Assembly: GCA_013399015.1 (NCBI GenBank)
Contig: VWZX01010538.1
Location: 186,001 to 250,000 of the forward strand
Source of the DNA: Galbula dea
Taxonomy: Eukaryota > Chordata > Aves > Piciformes > Galbulidae
DNA length: 64,000 nucleotides
Direction of reading: 5' to 3'
How positions within the stretch are numbered: position 1 is the first letter of the stretch; every line of letters begins with the position of its first letter. A program made the position numbers and the translations under genes. Below are positions 38,621 to 50,736 of this stretch, piece after piece. The notes below the pieces were generated by a model. The model saw only the letters and a list, made by a program, of their open reading frames with translations. It was not told the DNA's origin and searched no databases.

Positions 38621-39471
38621 ACAGCCTCCTCCAAAGGCTGTACGTCAGCACTGCTGCATTTCAACCTCTGTCCTTAAATTCTTAAGTCCTCAAATTTGAC
38701 TGAACCTCTCCTCTGTCAAATCCCCCTTCTAACACAATACCTGTGTAAGAAAACTGTCACTTTCATGACTCATTCAATTTTGTTATTGTAGGTACTACTA
38801 AGAAATAGAGTATTATAATACTAACCTTATTCCATCATCAAACAAGTGCCTGTAACTTCCATTCATGTGGCAGCCAAAAGTAATGGAACAAGAGCAATTT
38901 TGTTTTCCTTTTTAAAAAATGTAGTGAATTTCCCAACTATGCAAATATTGGGGTTTTGTTTTGTTTGTGACACCCAACGTGCCTTGAACTTTCAATTTAT
39001 TTTTTTTTCTTGAACTTTCAATCATATGAGAGAGCAAACATGCAGGAAGGTAGTCTGCAAGACTCTGCTGCAAATCAAATAAAACGTAAATTTAAAACTA
39101 CCATTTTCACGCTTTTTACATGGCTTGCAGAAAGCATGAAAAAAGCAACTACATTTCTTGAAAGATGTCACATTTTATGCATAAAAAGATGTGGGTTTTA
39201 AAATAACATCTTTGCAAAAGTGAGCATGTTAACACCAAATCTCTGCCAAAAAAATTGCATAAAATTATTTTATATTTGTGTGACTAGAATGTTTATTAAT
39301 TTATATTGAGTTCATCCAAATGTTTTGGCCAATCAGTTGATAGCTTTTGCAAGAATTATGTTCTCAAAAAATATCAACTTTTCACTCTGAAGCTGACCTA
39401 TATTTGTTCCTTTTAAATAATATAATTCCACATAGACAAAACAAGATTATTTTTTCATCTGTTTCTTGTGC

Positions 39472-39472
39472 N
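39472..39472. other. Ambiguous base (N)
   Basis: A single N within otherwise resolved sequence; a second one is at 42074. It indicates a consensus ambiguity in a draft assembly, not a gap. Confidence 0.99.
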
Positions 39473-40171
39473 AGAAAACCTAGTAATAGACACAGTTCTA
39501 GCTGCATTTTTGCACATAGGAAATTTACATGTATTTTAGGTTTTCCCTGTTGTCTTTTTTAAAGCAAGTCACTATTTATGGCTACAGAAAATTCCTAAAG
39601 TTTTTTTTCCTCCACAACACTGTTTGTATACAAAATCCTGCTACAGTCTTCAAGACAACCAGTACCTGAATCCAGCACCTCTCTTTTGTGTTCCATGCAC
39701 ATATTTGAAAGGTTTGTTGACAGCTTCTAAGAAGGATTTACCTTCACAAATCTTTACCTATGAGACAAGACAAGAACTCTGTGACTTATTCGATCATTTC
39801 TACTTTATGGCAGCTACGGAACAGCATATTATGAAGATCTGAAACCTAGAAGAAAATTCCATTTTTAAGGTTCATTTTCTCTCTCAAGTTGAAGAAACTT
39901 TAATAATAATAAAACAATTCCATGGTGCTTTAATGTATGACACCACAAATAAGTTCATAAAATACTAATTACATTTTGTCAGGCAAGAAATTGCCTACAC
40001 TAACACAAAACCAGAACTAATTACTTTGATGTGACTCTTCGCAGCAAATATGGCAAAACTATTATTTTCTGACCATGTTAACCATTTATTTTACCTTTTA
40101 AAATTCAAATTAGGTACTGTACTGGTTTCTTAGTCTGAATTATGAATGTCATAATGGTTTACTGTGTATTT

Positions 40172-40250
40172 TCACAGCAGCATCAGAGCATGTTAGGAGT
40201 TGGAAGGGACCTCGAAAGATCATCTAGTCCAACCCCCCCTGCCAGGGCAG
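40172..40250 (-). mobile_element. CR1 3' tail scrap
   Basis: About 80 bp of the CR1 3' UTR, complement strand. A 43-base core (40191-40233) is identical to 53051-53093 in the CR1 at 53032, so both belong to the same subfamily. Confidence 0.9.
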
Positions 40251-41744
40251 GATTCTCTTTGTTAATGCTATTGTTATTTAATTTATTAATTTGTTAAAAT
40301 GACATGTTAAAGATCTCTAATAAGATCTATTAAGCCTTTAACTTACAAATTCTAGCATGACGTGGTACAGTTCATGATGGTTGGGCACAAAAATAAACTT
40401 GGACATTTGGCAAATTATGGACTTCTGAGATTTGCAGAAGTCTCATTACAGTTCTAGAAGTTGCAGTTCCATAGTTGAAGGTAGCAGAAAATGCTAGTAT
40501 TACCTACAAATACAATACAAAACAAGTGTAGTAGAAGAAAACTCCATGCAGTTAAAGGCTTTAGGTATAACTATTTGCAGGATGAGGAACCAGAGACTAA
40601 CAAATATTTCCAATCTGAATTATTCTGAATTCCAATCTGAAACTTCTAGAAATTCAGAAGAAGAATAATTTATTTGAAAATAATCTTATAAGAATTTTTA
40701 GGAAAAGGTCATACATTGTTAAGATACTACAATAACTAGTCCACTTCTAAACAGAAATACCCATGTTAAGGAAACTTTTGCTCCATTTCTCTGCAGAGTT
40801 TTGTAATTTAGTTCTGAACAAGCAAATACATGTGAACAACTTCAGATCAAATCTTCTCCAAATCTAACAGTAACTTATTAAAAGTCACTCAAAACTACAG
40901 TTTTTCCAGACTGCAGTTGCTCTTCCAATAAATTATCTCAGAAGACACTACTTCTGGCTGTGGCAATATGGTTAAGTCAAAAGGTATATATCTGTGCTTT
41001 ACTACAAAATATTAGAGAAAAAAGAAATTGAAATGGTGATGGGGGTGCAGGGAAAGAGGGGAGATCGAATGCAACAGCATCAGATCTAACCCCTTCCTAT
41101 AAAATCCGTACGCTTTCTACAGAAAGCTGAAAATGTTCATGAAATCTTCTGTACCAAGTCCACTGGAGATGAAGGATAAAAATATTTAACTGCTGTACAA
41201 TTGTGCAAAGCCCTTAAAACTATTCACAAGCAATGAAATGTATCTTCAGCATCAAATGGTAATTCTAGTTCTTTTATTGTTGTTTTGATATTTTGTAGGC
41301 AAAATATTTTCAATTTGTGTTTCATAAATCTCACTGGTAATTTACTTCTTTCAGAATTATTAAAATTTGTAGCAATGCATTTTTACACGTAACAATTTTT
41401 TCCAAAGGGAATACCTAAACATTGGAAAAAGATGTCAGTATGAAGCCCCTTAAATAAAAACTAAACAAACTATGCACTAACAAAAGTTTTTGTGTTGGTT
41501 TATTTAACAGAAAATGCTCCCATCATTCAACCTCAAATCAAAGCTAAAAACATCACAAAACAGCCAATCAAAGGCAGAGTCAGAGCTGAACTTATACTTT
41601 TAATATTTCTGAAATTAACTAAAATATTTTTCCCTCTACTTCTTGTAATTCTACTTGGTATCTAAGATTGGTTATCACTGACCAAATCAAGGGATTAAAA
41701 TGACCATTATTTTGCAATTAATACAGAATACTTAATATCAGGGC

Positions 41745-41765
41745 TTTGTTTGTTTGTTTGTTTTT
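41745..41765. repeat. Simple repeat (TTTG)n
   Basis: Four to five TTTG units followed by a T run. Intronic. Confidence 0.9.
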
Positions 41766-42073
41766 CCTGTACAGTCTAAATCCCTGAGGTGAAAATAAAG
41801 GTGTTGATGATGAGCACAATTTGTCTCTTGGGATACAACCTCTTTGAATGGTGAATGTTTGTCATACCCTTTAGCTAACATCGGATTACAGAAATCTGAG
41901 GGTTAACACATAAAAGACGTTCCTTTCACAGAGTAAAATATTATGAATATTCATTCAAGTTACATATGCTGGGTTTTCTTCAAAAAAAAGTAAATATAGG
42001 TGCTTCTTTATGACCAAATTGTAGCAAACAATTGCTTTTACATGCTGCTGTGCACTCATGTCATCCAGAAAGC

Positions 42074-42074
42074 N
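42074..42074. other. Ambiguous base (N)
   Basis: Second single N of the window. Confidence 0.99.
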
Positions 42075-45000
42075 GGTTACAATCAATAAACTTGTATACT
42101 GAAGATCCAAGAATAAAAGCTTGCTAAAAACAAGCAGCAGTGGATTTACATTCAAAAATGTTATTAAATAAATTAGAAACTTCAGGGAAAAAAATAATTA
42201 CCTTGTGCTATTACTTTTAAAATCTTTTATTATCTGTGACATTCATATTATGTCCAGCATTTTTCTTAACACTTATTTTTGTAGAATAAGAAACAAAGGA
42301 ATGTCCCACAACATAATTTGATATTGAAATATTTGCAATATGAACCAAACATACGCAAAGCATACCTGAATTACTTATATTAAATTCCATTTCAAATCTG
42401 TTGAAATACAAAATACACACTTAAGACTGAGAGAAGACTTTATATTTCATACTGTTTATATTAAATCCTTACTTCATTTTCTACTTAGCAACAGTTTTAA
42501 GTATCCTTAAAGCACTGTTATTAAATGCAGATATTATAGATCCAACATTAGATTAGAAACCTCTCACCCAATCTGTTTCTAACTCTGGAAATAAAACAAT
42601 CACTTTCTTTTAACTACCTACATATAATCAGTACTGTGTACTAAGAGCCATGCAAATCTTACCAGCAAATGTGTCTTCCATTGAACCTTAGGTTCCTCCT
42701 AAAATGCCAGAAGAGCAGGTACTTCCAGTATCACAAAAAGTTTGCACTGTGCACTTGCCGAACTAACAGTCAGGCAACAGCTGCTCAAGTTTAAAGCTAC
42801 AAACTGTGGCAAAATGCATAACTGACATGCTCTGTTTAAGCCATGAAGAAGATATGCGTTTGGCTGGCTCACTTAAAGGTCAGGTTACCCACCTCCCCAG
42901 ATAAAAACTGAAACACTGGGATTTGGATGGAAGGAAGTTTAGAAATTAAGGACAAGCACACATCCTGCTAAGACTAAAAACATTTGATTTTGACAGCAGA
43001 GTTATAAACATGAGCAATTTAAATTCTGCTGGACTTCTGTATTTAAATATGTTAAGAAATAAGCTAGCTTAGACCCAAGCTTTTGTACTAGTTATATTTA
43101 TATCAGTGTTGTTTAAACAGGCCAAAAGTAATAAACTGAGTTACTTTTGTTTTAGGAAACTTCAGCTGAAGCATCACAAAACCCACAACATAGGAGCTTT
43201 TATTAGCAAATGCCCTACCTTTACAGCTATGATGACCTCTGAACAAGAGTCTCTAATAAAAGGCAATAGCATTAGCTTTAGCAGGACAACGGGCTTTGCC
43301 TTAGGCAACAATCCAAAAAAGTTTCTTTGAGAAGCAAAGAAGAAGAAAACCTCTCTTTAGGCTTCCAAAAGTGTGATTAACCATAAAGAAACTACAAATA
43401 GAGAGACTTAAGAAGACAGCATAGCCTTTTAGACTGCATCTATGTTCATAAACTAGGAAGACACTGAAACTCTGCCTTGATCCCAGCAGCTGTTAATATC
43501 AGGCTGGCATTTTTATCACTTCTTTTCTTTGTTCTAACCTCAGCCTTGTCTACACACAGTTTACAGCACTGTAACAAGCAGAAGGACTACATCAGGGAAA
43601 AGTCAGTTACGAAATTTGCTGGAGTACACAAGACTGAAAAACAATACACTGCTACAAGAAACATTTCTCCATTTCCCCAGGAAGTCTATGAGCACGATCC
43701 GTGCAGGACTGGAATGTGAGGAGTACACTCAGAGTCACTTTGTTTATACGGTGAATACATGTCTGAAAAACCTCTACAGCAGGAACAGTCATGGAACCCA
43801 GCCAACACACCACTGGGTTTTCATTGACAATACAAGCATATTCTTTCTCAACTGGAAGAAAGAATTTAGTATTGTTTTCAACTTCTAGCTGAAAACTAGT
43901 ATGCTTAGGTTTCTGAAATATTTGTGTTAAATAAGATAATAGAAAGACCTCCATTGGAATACAGGATAGAATTTAAAAATTCATTTTATTTATAAATATC
44001 CCTTTATTAACACTATCTTCCTAGAAAAATACAAAATAAACCATCAGATTAAAAATTTCATGTCATGAAAGGGTCAATACTAAAGAATTTCCCACTAATT
44101 ATAAAAGCAAATATCTAAAAAGCTAAAGAAAAAAATTAGAATGTTCTTGATTCCACAAAGACAACTGTACAGTATATCTCAGAATTTATCAAAAAACAAT
44201 TTGTGTCTGGATATAAATAAAACAGTATTATCCTACAAAAGTTGATTTTTCTTATAATTTGTTTCCTAGAAACCAAACTTCAAGGGAATCTCTAGATTGA
44301 GTTATCTTGAGGTCCTTAGGTTTTTTGCTTATGATTGACATGCTTACATAAACATACTCAAAAAGTTCCATTCTACACTTTAAAAGTTCCCATGGACATT
44401 ACTTTTACAAGACCCATTCAAACAAATCTTCAGACCTTTAAAATAATAAACAATAATAAGCAGCTTAGAGATTAACTATCTGCACTTAGAAACCCATCTC
44501 ATTTTTTCTAGGGACTAATTACTCTTCATTAAAAAATTAAAAGCTTGATTTTAAAACTAATATGACTTTGCACAAACATCTGCTTTCTCAGTTTTCATCC
44601 ACAGACATACTAATCTATGTGCTTCATTCCCTTCCTCACAACAAAGCTCCAATAGCACAACCAGGCTCATTCTATGAACCTGAACTTTTTTTTTCTACTG
44701 GTAGAAACAACAGATATAGACTACCAAGAAAAATATTGCTGTAAGCAGATACAATGCTACACAAGTTAAAGGATTATCCGTGGACCAAACTGCCATATTT
44801 ATTATTGGAACTAAAATCTATATAAAACCACCATTTTTCAGTTCTCTTTCTTAACTACTTAGCTCTACACACTGGTTAGGATATCTAGATCCACAGAAAT
44901 GTGTACCTTCCTGTACAATGAGTATGATACCCTTTACAATTTTACAAATGAAAATTCTTTTACTTAGATTACTTACAGTAGTTAAATTCAATCTACTGCC

Positions 45001-47891
45001 TGTATCAATTATGAAGCCAGAAAGAGGATTATTAGGATGATATAAGCTATGCTGGCAGAGCTTAATTCTTTATGCCTACAAGGTATTAAACATATTGTAT
45101 TAAAGCAAGATTTTATTAAATTAATGTTGACAAAGCTACTCCTTATGTCCCTCTCCTACTGCCCTTGCTGTGATCAACCTGGCTACAACCAGGCCTGACC
45201 AGATACTGACAGATCTGGGAGACTGACTGCAGTGATCTTTCCTTTCTGTAAGTTTACAGAGACAACCATCATAGCCAGCTCCAGAGGGTCCCATGTGTCC
45301 CTTGGCTACAGTTGTCCTCCCAAATCTTTCTCCTCCCTTCTGCCCTCTGAGTCTTGAGCTGTGTGTGATTCCTGCCATGTGACGCTTAATTCTGCTCCTA
45401 GTCAGGTGACCTTCACTTGTTCCTGGTTTTTCTGACCTACTTCCTGAAGCCAAGGGAGTATCATAAAATCCTTGACTTCCTAACTCACACCTTTGCCTGA
45501 GGTCATGTTGTCTACTTACTGTCTGACGTATCTCCTGGATTTGATTTCTTCTACAGTGCATTATCTGACCCATCTTCTCACCTTCTCAGCCTGAGACAGG
45601 TTTCATATTTTCAGCTTTTAATGTCAGCTCATTTTGCTTTATGCCTCACTGTAGATGGTCTTAACCTTTCAGCTCAAACACACACAGACCAGCTAAATCA
45701 TGTTGGCCTTCCTAAATCTGTGTACATAAAACTCATTATCACCCATGACTCTGATATGGTTGTCAGAGTGACCCAGCTTCATGGATCCTGGAATTTCCCC
45801 TGTATTGTAACAATAAGCCTTACGAGAAACAGCAGTGGGAAAAGCCACAGAGATTTGGCCTCTTTGCTGCTCAATCTTTGCTGATGGCTGAGTCTGATTA
45901 CAGAAAATGGGTAATCTCTGTATAGTGAGGGATGAATGAAGTAGGTTTTCTTAAGATCAATACAGTCTGCCTCCATGTCCACAACAAATCAGTCTCCTTC
46001 TGTTGCTGGTCAAAAATTACTGTTGCCTATGTTAAATGTTGCCTATGTTCTTAGTGAGCTTCCTCTGAAAGATGGACAAGAGTGATCAATGATGTCTGAT
46101 TTTTATCACTTAAGAAAGTGGTACCAGACTTGAACAGGTTTGAAAGACACTAAAGTGAAAAGAATACTGACAAAAAAATGTTTGCAGTCTGCTCCATCAC
46201 CAGACACCTCTTTTTACTTCCATTTTGTTTTTCTTAGATTACAAACCTACAGAAGTTAACCTTTTAGGGGACTGAGGAGTGTGAGGGGTGGCAGGCAGTC
46301 ATGGAAGATAGGGTACAAGTTTCTTTCCAACAGTCTGGATACAGGCATCAAATAGAAATCACAAACATTTTCACATACTCTAGTTCCTTCTTAAGATAAA
46401 AAAGACCCTTTTTTTTTTCATTTTCGGTATAACAATATCAACACTACATGTACTGTGACAATGACTGAGTCTTCAAATATGCTTCCAGGGAGAGTTCTGG
46501 CCCATTCACAACTATGAACAAACTTCTGTAATAATCAATTTTTAAGAAACAAAACAGGCTGTGAAGCAGAATTTCCTTTCTACGGGAAGAAATCTGGTTC
46601 CAATCCAAATCCCACTGAAAGACATTCTCAAAACTCATTACTAACCAGAAATTCTGAGTTACATATAGAGGTGTTAAAAGAGTACAGTTGAAATGTCTTC
46701 AGTGTTCGTACGAGAAAATTATGTTCTCTATAGTAACAAAGATGCTGACAAGGATGTGAATGTCACTGACCAGCTGTGGGAACTCCAGGCATATGTGGTT
46801 CCCGGGAATCCACTCTCAGACTGCCCTGTGCTACCGAGACTGGAGTTGCAGCTCCTCAGCTGGGAGCCTGACAACTCTGTGAACAATTTGAGAGCAGGGT
46901 TTGCATGCTCACTGCTCCAGACTCAAGAGGTGAGTCTCCTACAGAGCAGGCCCTACATGAGTTATAAAGACTCCCAGTCCCACATCCACGTGACTGGGAA
47001 TTCTGGCTTCGGAGGTCTGGTATGTTTGGAAGCCTTCCCTGGAACTAACAACACTGGCAGCTGATCTGTCTACAAGACAATCCTAGCTGTGGGGACTCAG
47101 AACATTTAGGGTCCTAAGCTATAGAACAAAACCTTAGAACGGTATTTCCTGCAGTTGGACCACCTGTGACTATAAGATTCATTGCTCAGGTTGCTAAATA
47201 ACTCCTGAAGGACAAAACACAAAGAATTTGCAATGTACTTAGTGCTAGGGAAACATAAAACCAAGAGTCATCCCCAGCGTTAGGGACTCTTTGTTTGCAG
47301 CATCCTTATTTTCAGGGCAAACATTATGTAAAACCCCTAACTACAGAGAAAAATAAAGATTTTGAGAAGTCCTCCTTTTCAGAAATGAAGGAAAATACCC
47401 ATTAAAGTAATAGGTTCCTCTTTAAACAGATTATGCATGAGAGTGCTAAACTTTATTTGCAGGAATTGCAAACATTTTGAAAGAAAAGTAGTGGAATGTT
47501 GTCTGGTCCAGAAGAGTGTCTAGCCATGACACCTTCAAACATAAATCCAACAGCCCTTGACATCTTTTCAAGACTGATTGATACAGACCAGCTTTAATAA
47601 ACAAATTCACTTCCACTTTTGAAGCTTTTTAAGAGCTGCCTTGAAAATGATTCTGAGTGCAGTAATAATTGCTCTAGACTTTTCAACCATCTGAATTGTG
47701 TCCACAGTTTCATGTCTGTACTGAAGCTTAACTTGCAGCAAGCTGATGAATGATTTTGCCTGGTGGAAGACATACATCTATTTAACATACACCTTGCTAT
47801 CATGTTACATGTCTTTGGCACACGACTGGGTAGATGGTAGTGCCCCCAGATCCTCCTAGGGGCACTGCTGAGGCAGAAGAATAATGAAGAG

Positions 47892-48812
47892 GTGATTGGA
47901 CATAATCAACACGGCTTCACCAAGGGTAAATCGTGCCTGATGAATCTGGTGGCCTTCTATGAAAAGGTCATGACATCAATAGACAGTGGAAGAGCAACTG
48001 ACGTCATTTACCTGGACCTGAGCAAAGCCTTTGACACTGTCCTGCATAACATCCTGGTCTCCAAGCTAGTGGAATACGGGTTCAATGGATGGATCACTCG
48101 CTGGATAAAGAAATGGCTCGACAGTCGCACCCCTAGAGTGGCTGTCAATGGATCCATGTCCAAGTGGAGGCCAGTGACAAGTGGAGTCCCTCAAGGATCA
48201 GTACTGGGACCAGTCTTGTTCAACATCTCTGCCAGAGACATGGACAGTGGCATCGAGAGCTCCTTCAGCAAGTCTGCTGACGACACCAAGCTGTGTGGAC
48301 TGGTTGATATGCTGGAGGGGAGGGATGCCATCCAGAGGGACATGGACAGGCTGGAGAGGTGGGCCCGTGCCAACCTCATGAAGTTCAAAAAGACCAAGTG
48401 CAAGGTCCTACATCTGGGTCAGGGCAATCCCAAGCACCAGTACAGGCTGGGTGAAGATCGGCTTGAGAGCAGCCCTGCGGAAAGAGACTTGGGGGTGCTG
48501 GTGGATGAAAAGCTCAACATGAGCCACCAGTGTGCACTTGCAGCCCAGAAGGCCAACCATATCCTAGGCTGCATCAAAAGAAGCGTGGCCAGCAGGTCGA
48601 GGGAAATGATCCTTCCCCTCTACTCTGCACTCGTGAGACCCCACCTGGAATATTGCATCCAGTTTTGGAGCCCCTATTACAAAAAAGATATGGAAGTGCT
48701 GGAGCAAGTCCAGAGAAGGGCCACGAGAATGATCAGAGGACTGGAGAACCTCTCCTATGAGGACAGACTGAGAGAGTTGGGGTTGTTCAGTTTGCAGAGG
48801 AGAAAGCCCTGA
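47892..48812 (+). pseudogene. CR1 ORF2 reverse transcriptase, 306-codon open remnant
   Basis: The peptide includes GFTKGKSCLMNLVAFYE, then the first catalytic Asp box (YLDLSKAFDTVLH), GVPQGSVLGPVLFN, then KSADDTKLCG where the active-site box is normally FADD, and KCKVLHLGQGNPKHQYRLG. It goes on through RDLGVLVDEKLNMSHQC, RPHLEYCIQFWSP and RRATRMIRGLENLSYEDR. It ends at TGA (48810-48812), where sister copies read through into GDLIAAFQYLKG. The Ser in the SADD box and the stop indicate a dead enzyme. The endonuclease domain is missing through 5' truncation, as is usual for CR1. Confidence 0.93.
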
Positions 48813-48949
48813 GGAGACCTTATTGCGGCCTTCCAGTATCTGAAGGGGGCGTACAAGAAAGCTGGCGAGGGACTTTTTAGGAGGTCAGGTAGTGATAGAA
48901 CCAGGGGAAGTGGATGTAAGCTAGAGGAGGGTAGATTTAGGTTGGATAT

Positions 48950-49443
48950 AGAATCATAGAATCATAGAATTATCAGGGTTGGAAGGGACCTCAGAGGTCA
49001 TCTAGTCCAACCCCCCTACAGTGAGTAGGCACATCTCTAACTAAATCAGGTTGCCAAGCACCCTGTCCAGCCTCACCTTGAACATCTCCAGGGATGGGGC
49101 CTCAACCACCTCCCTGGGCATGGTAAGGAACTTTTTCCTAATATGTAATCTAAACCTACTCTTCCCTAATTTAAATCCATTACCCCTTGTCCTATCACTA
49201 CAGGCCTTTGTAAACAGGCCCTCCCCAGCCTTTCTGTATGACCCCTTCAGGTACTGGAAGGTGACTATTAGGTCCCCCCGAAGCCTTCTCTTCTCGAGGC
49301 TGAACAATCCCAGCTCTCTCAGCCTATCCTCACTGGGGAGGTGTTCCAGCCCCCTGATCATTTTTGTAGCCCTCCTTTGGACCCACTCCAGCAGGTCCAT
49401 GTCCTTCCTGTGTTGAGGGCTCCAGAGCTGAACACAGTACTCC
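48950..49443 (-). mobile_element. CR1 LINE nested in another CR1
   Basis: A 494-bp CR1 in minus orientation has its 3' tail complement (gaatcatagaatcatagaat) at the left edge and its truncated 5' edge at gaacacagtactcc on the right. The flanks of the outer element give a clean 4-bp target duplication (ATAT at 48946-48949 and 49444-49447): removing the insert plus one ATAT restores the outer reading ggttggatattaggagg. The coding end on the minus strand reads EYCVQLWSPQHRKDMDLLEW and so on (49445-49041). Confidence 0.95.
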
Positions 49444-50736
49444 ATATTAGGAGGAAGTTCTTCACTGTTAGGGTGGTTAGACAGTGGAACAGGTTGCCCA
49501 GAGAGGTTGTGGAAGCCTCATCCCTGGAAGCTTTTAAGACAAGGCTTGATGGGGCCCTGGGCAACCTGATCTAGTGGCTGGTGTCCCTGCCAGGCAGGCT
49601 GTTTGGAACTAGATGATCTTTAAGGTCCCTTCCAACTCTGACAATTCTATGATTCTATGATTCTGAGTGGCAGAAAAGTAACTAGATAGCTCAACAATTA
49701 TTTATACTTATAGAACACTGCAAATTACTCATGAAGATATTTTAAAATATTTATATAACCTTCTGTTTTCATAATGCATTCTAGTTCTACCTATGTCAGT
49801 GCTATTGGTACTCATATTTGAACTTATTTCAAGTAATCAATACAATTGCTGCCTTTGGACATGCCTACCTCTGTATAGTGAAGTATGGTGTAATGATACT
49901 CAAACTACCATTGTCTCAGCTAGTGTCATCACCAGAAAGGGTAACATTTTGAAGGCTTATTAACCAACACTGAGTATGTTGTTCTCAAACCAACCACTAA
50001 AGGGGATTTCCCTGCATCAAGAGAATATTCCAGGGTCTGAATGAGTCAGCAACAGGTCAAGTGTCTCTACACTGCACTACCCTGGACAAACCAGATGTCT
50101 ATGAAACAAATGAATATGACATCAGTGCTCTCCCACACTTCCATCGCGACTTTCATGCTTGGACCTTCAATTGTACTATGACATCTTCCTACCTTGCAAA
50201 TCCATTTTCAAATACAATTTTAAAGGAAGAACTGTAAGATGTATTCTAATACAAAAATTAAAAAATAAGTTAAATACAAAGACCTGAAAATCTGTACTTG
50301 GAAATTTTTATGGAAGCAAGCCAACACTTGAAAATCTATCCTGTCACAGCTTGCAAAACACAGTAACAAGAAAAATTCGCTATTCTTCATCAAAACAGTA
50401 AAAACAAAATCAGAGAAAGGGTCTTCCCTCCATTCTTCAAGGGGCTGAGCAACATGACAAAACCCAACCTAGGAGGACATTATGCTAATTCCTGTTGCTG
50501 ATGTTAATTCCTGGCAGTGCACAGCACTGAAATTACTACATGGGCACTTAAAATCTCTGTCTGTCAAAGCAAAGATTTATTTTCATCTCCCTCGTCTCTC
50601 TGCAATATATGACACTCCTAACTCAGATATACTGCTATCTTGTCTAAGGTTGGTACGGCCCTGATGAAACTCACAACCGTTTGAACTGTTTCTGAAGGGC
50701 TACAACCACAAGTGCTGACGGAAATAACATGTTTAC

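Larger units (their letters stand above)
47870..49665 (+). mobile_element. CR1 LINE (outer copy), interrupted by a second CR1
   Basis: The longest and best-preserved CR1 here. It begins within ORF2 at gtgattggacataatcaaca (IGHNQHGFTKGKSC), runs to 48949, is split by a minus-oriented CR1 (48950-49443), and resumes at 49444 with atattaggaggaagttcttc through to the tail ctatgattctatgattctg. Without the insert it is about 1.3 kb. The coding part shows the reverse-transcriptase sequence blocks in order. The 5' limit is uncertain: the sequence between 47830 and 47880 (ctcctaggggcactgctgag) may or may not belong. It is antisense to PLCE1. Confidence 0.94.

Noticed and set aside
38983..39022. Direct repeat cttgaactttcaat on both sides of a T-rich stretch as a target duplication
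   Set aside because: The 12-14 bases between the copies are only a T run, so this is better explained as a small local duplication.
43477..43954. Overlapping plus (80 and 90 codons) and minus (100 codons) ORFs
   Set aside because: Three frames are open at once in a slightly GC-richer patch, but none shows a recognisable motif or a splice pattern.
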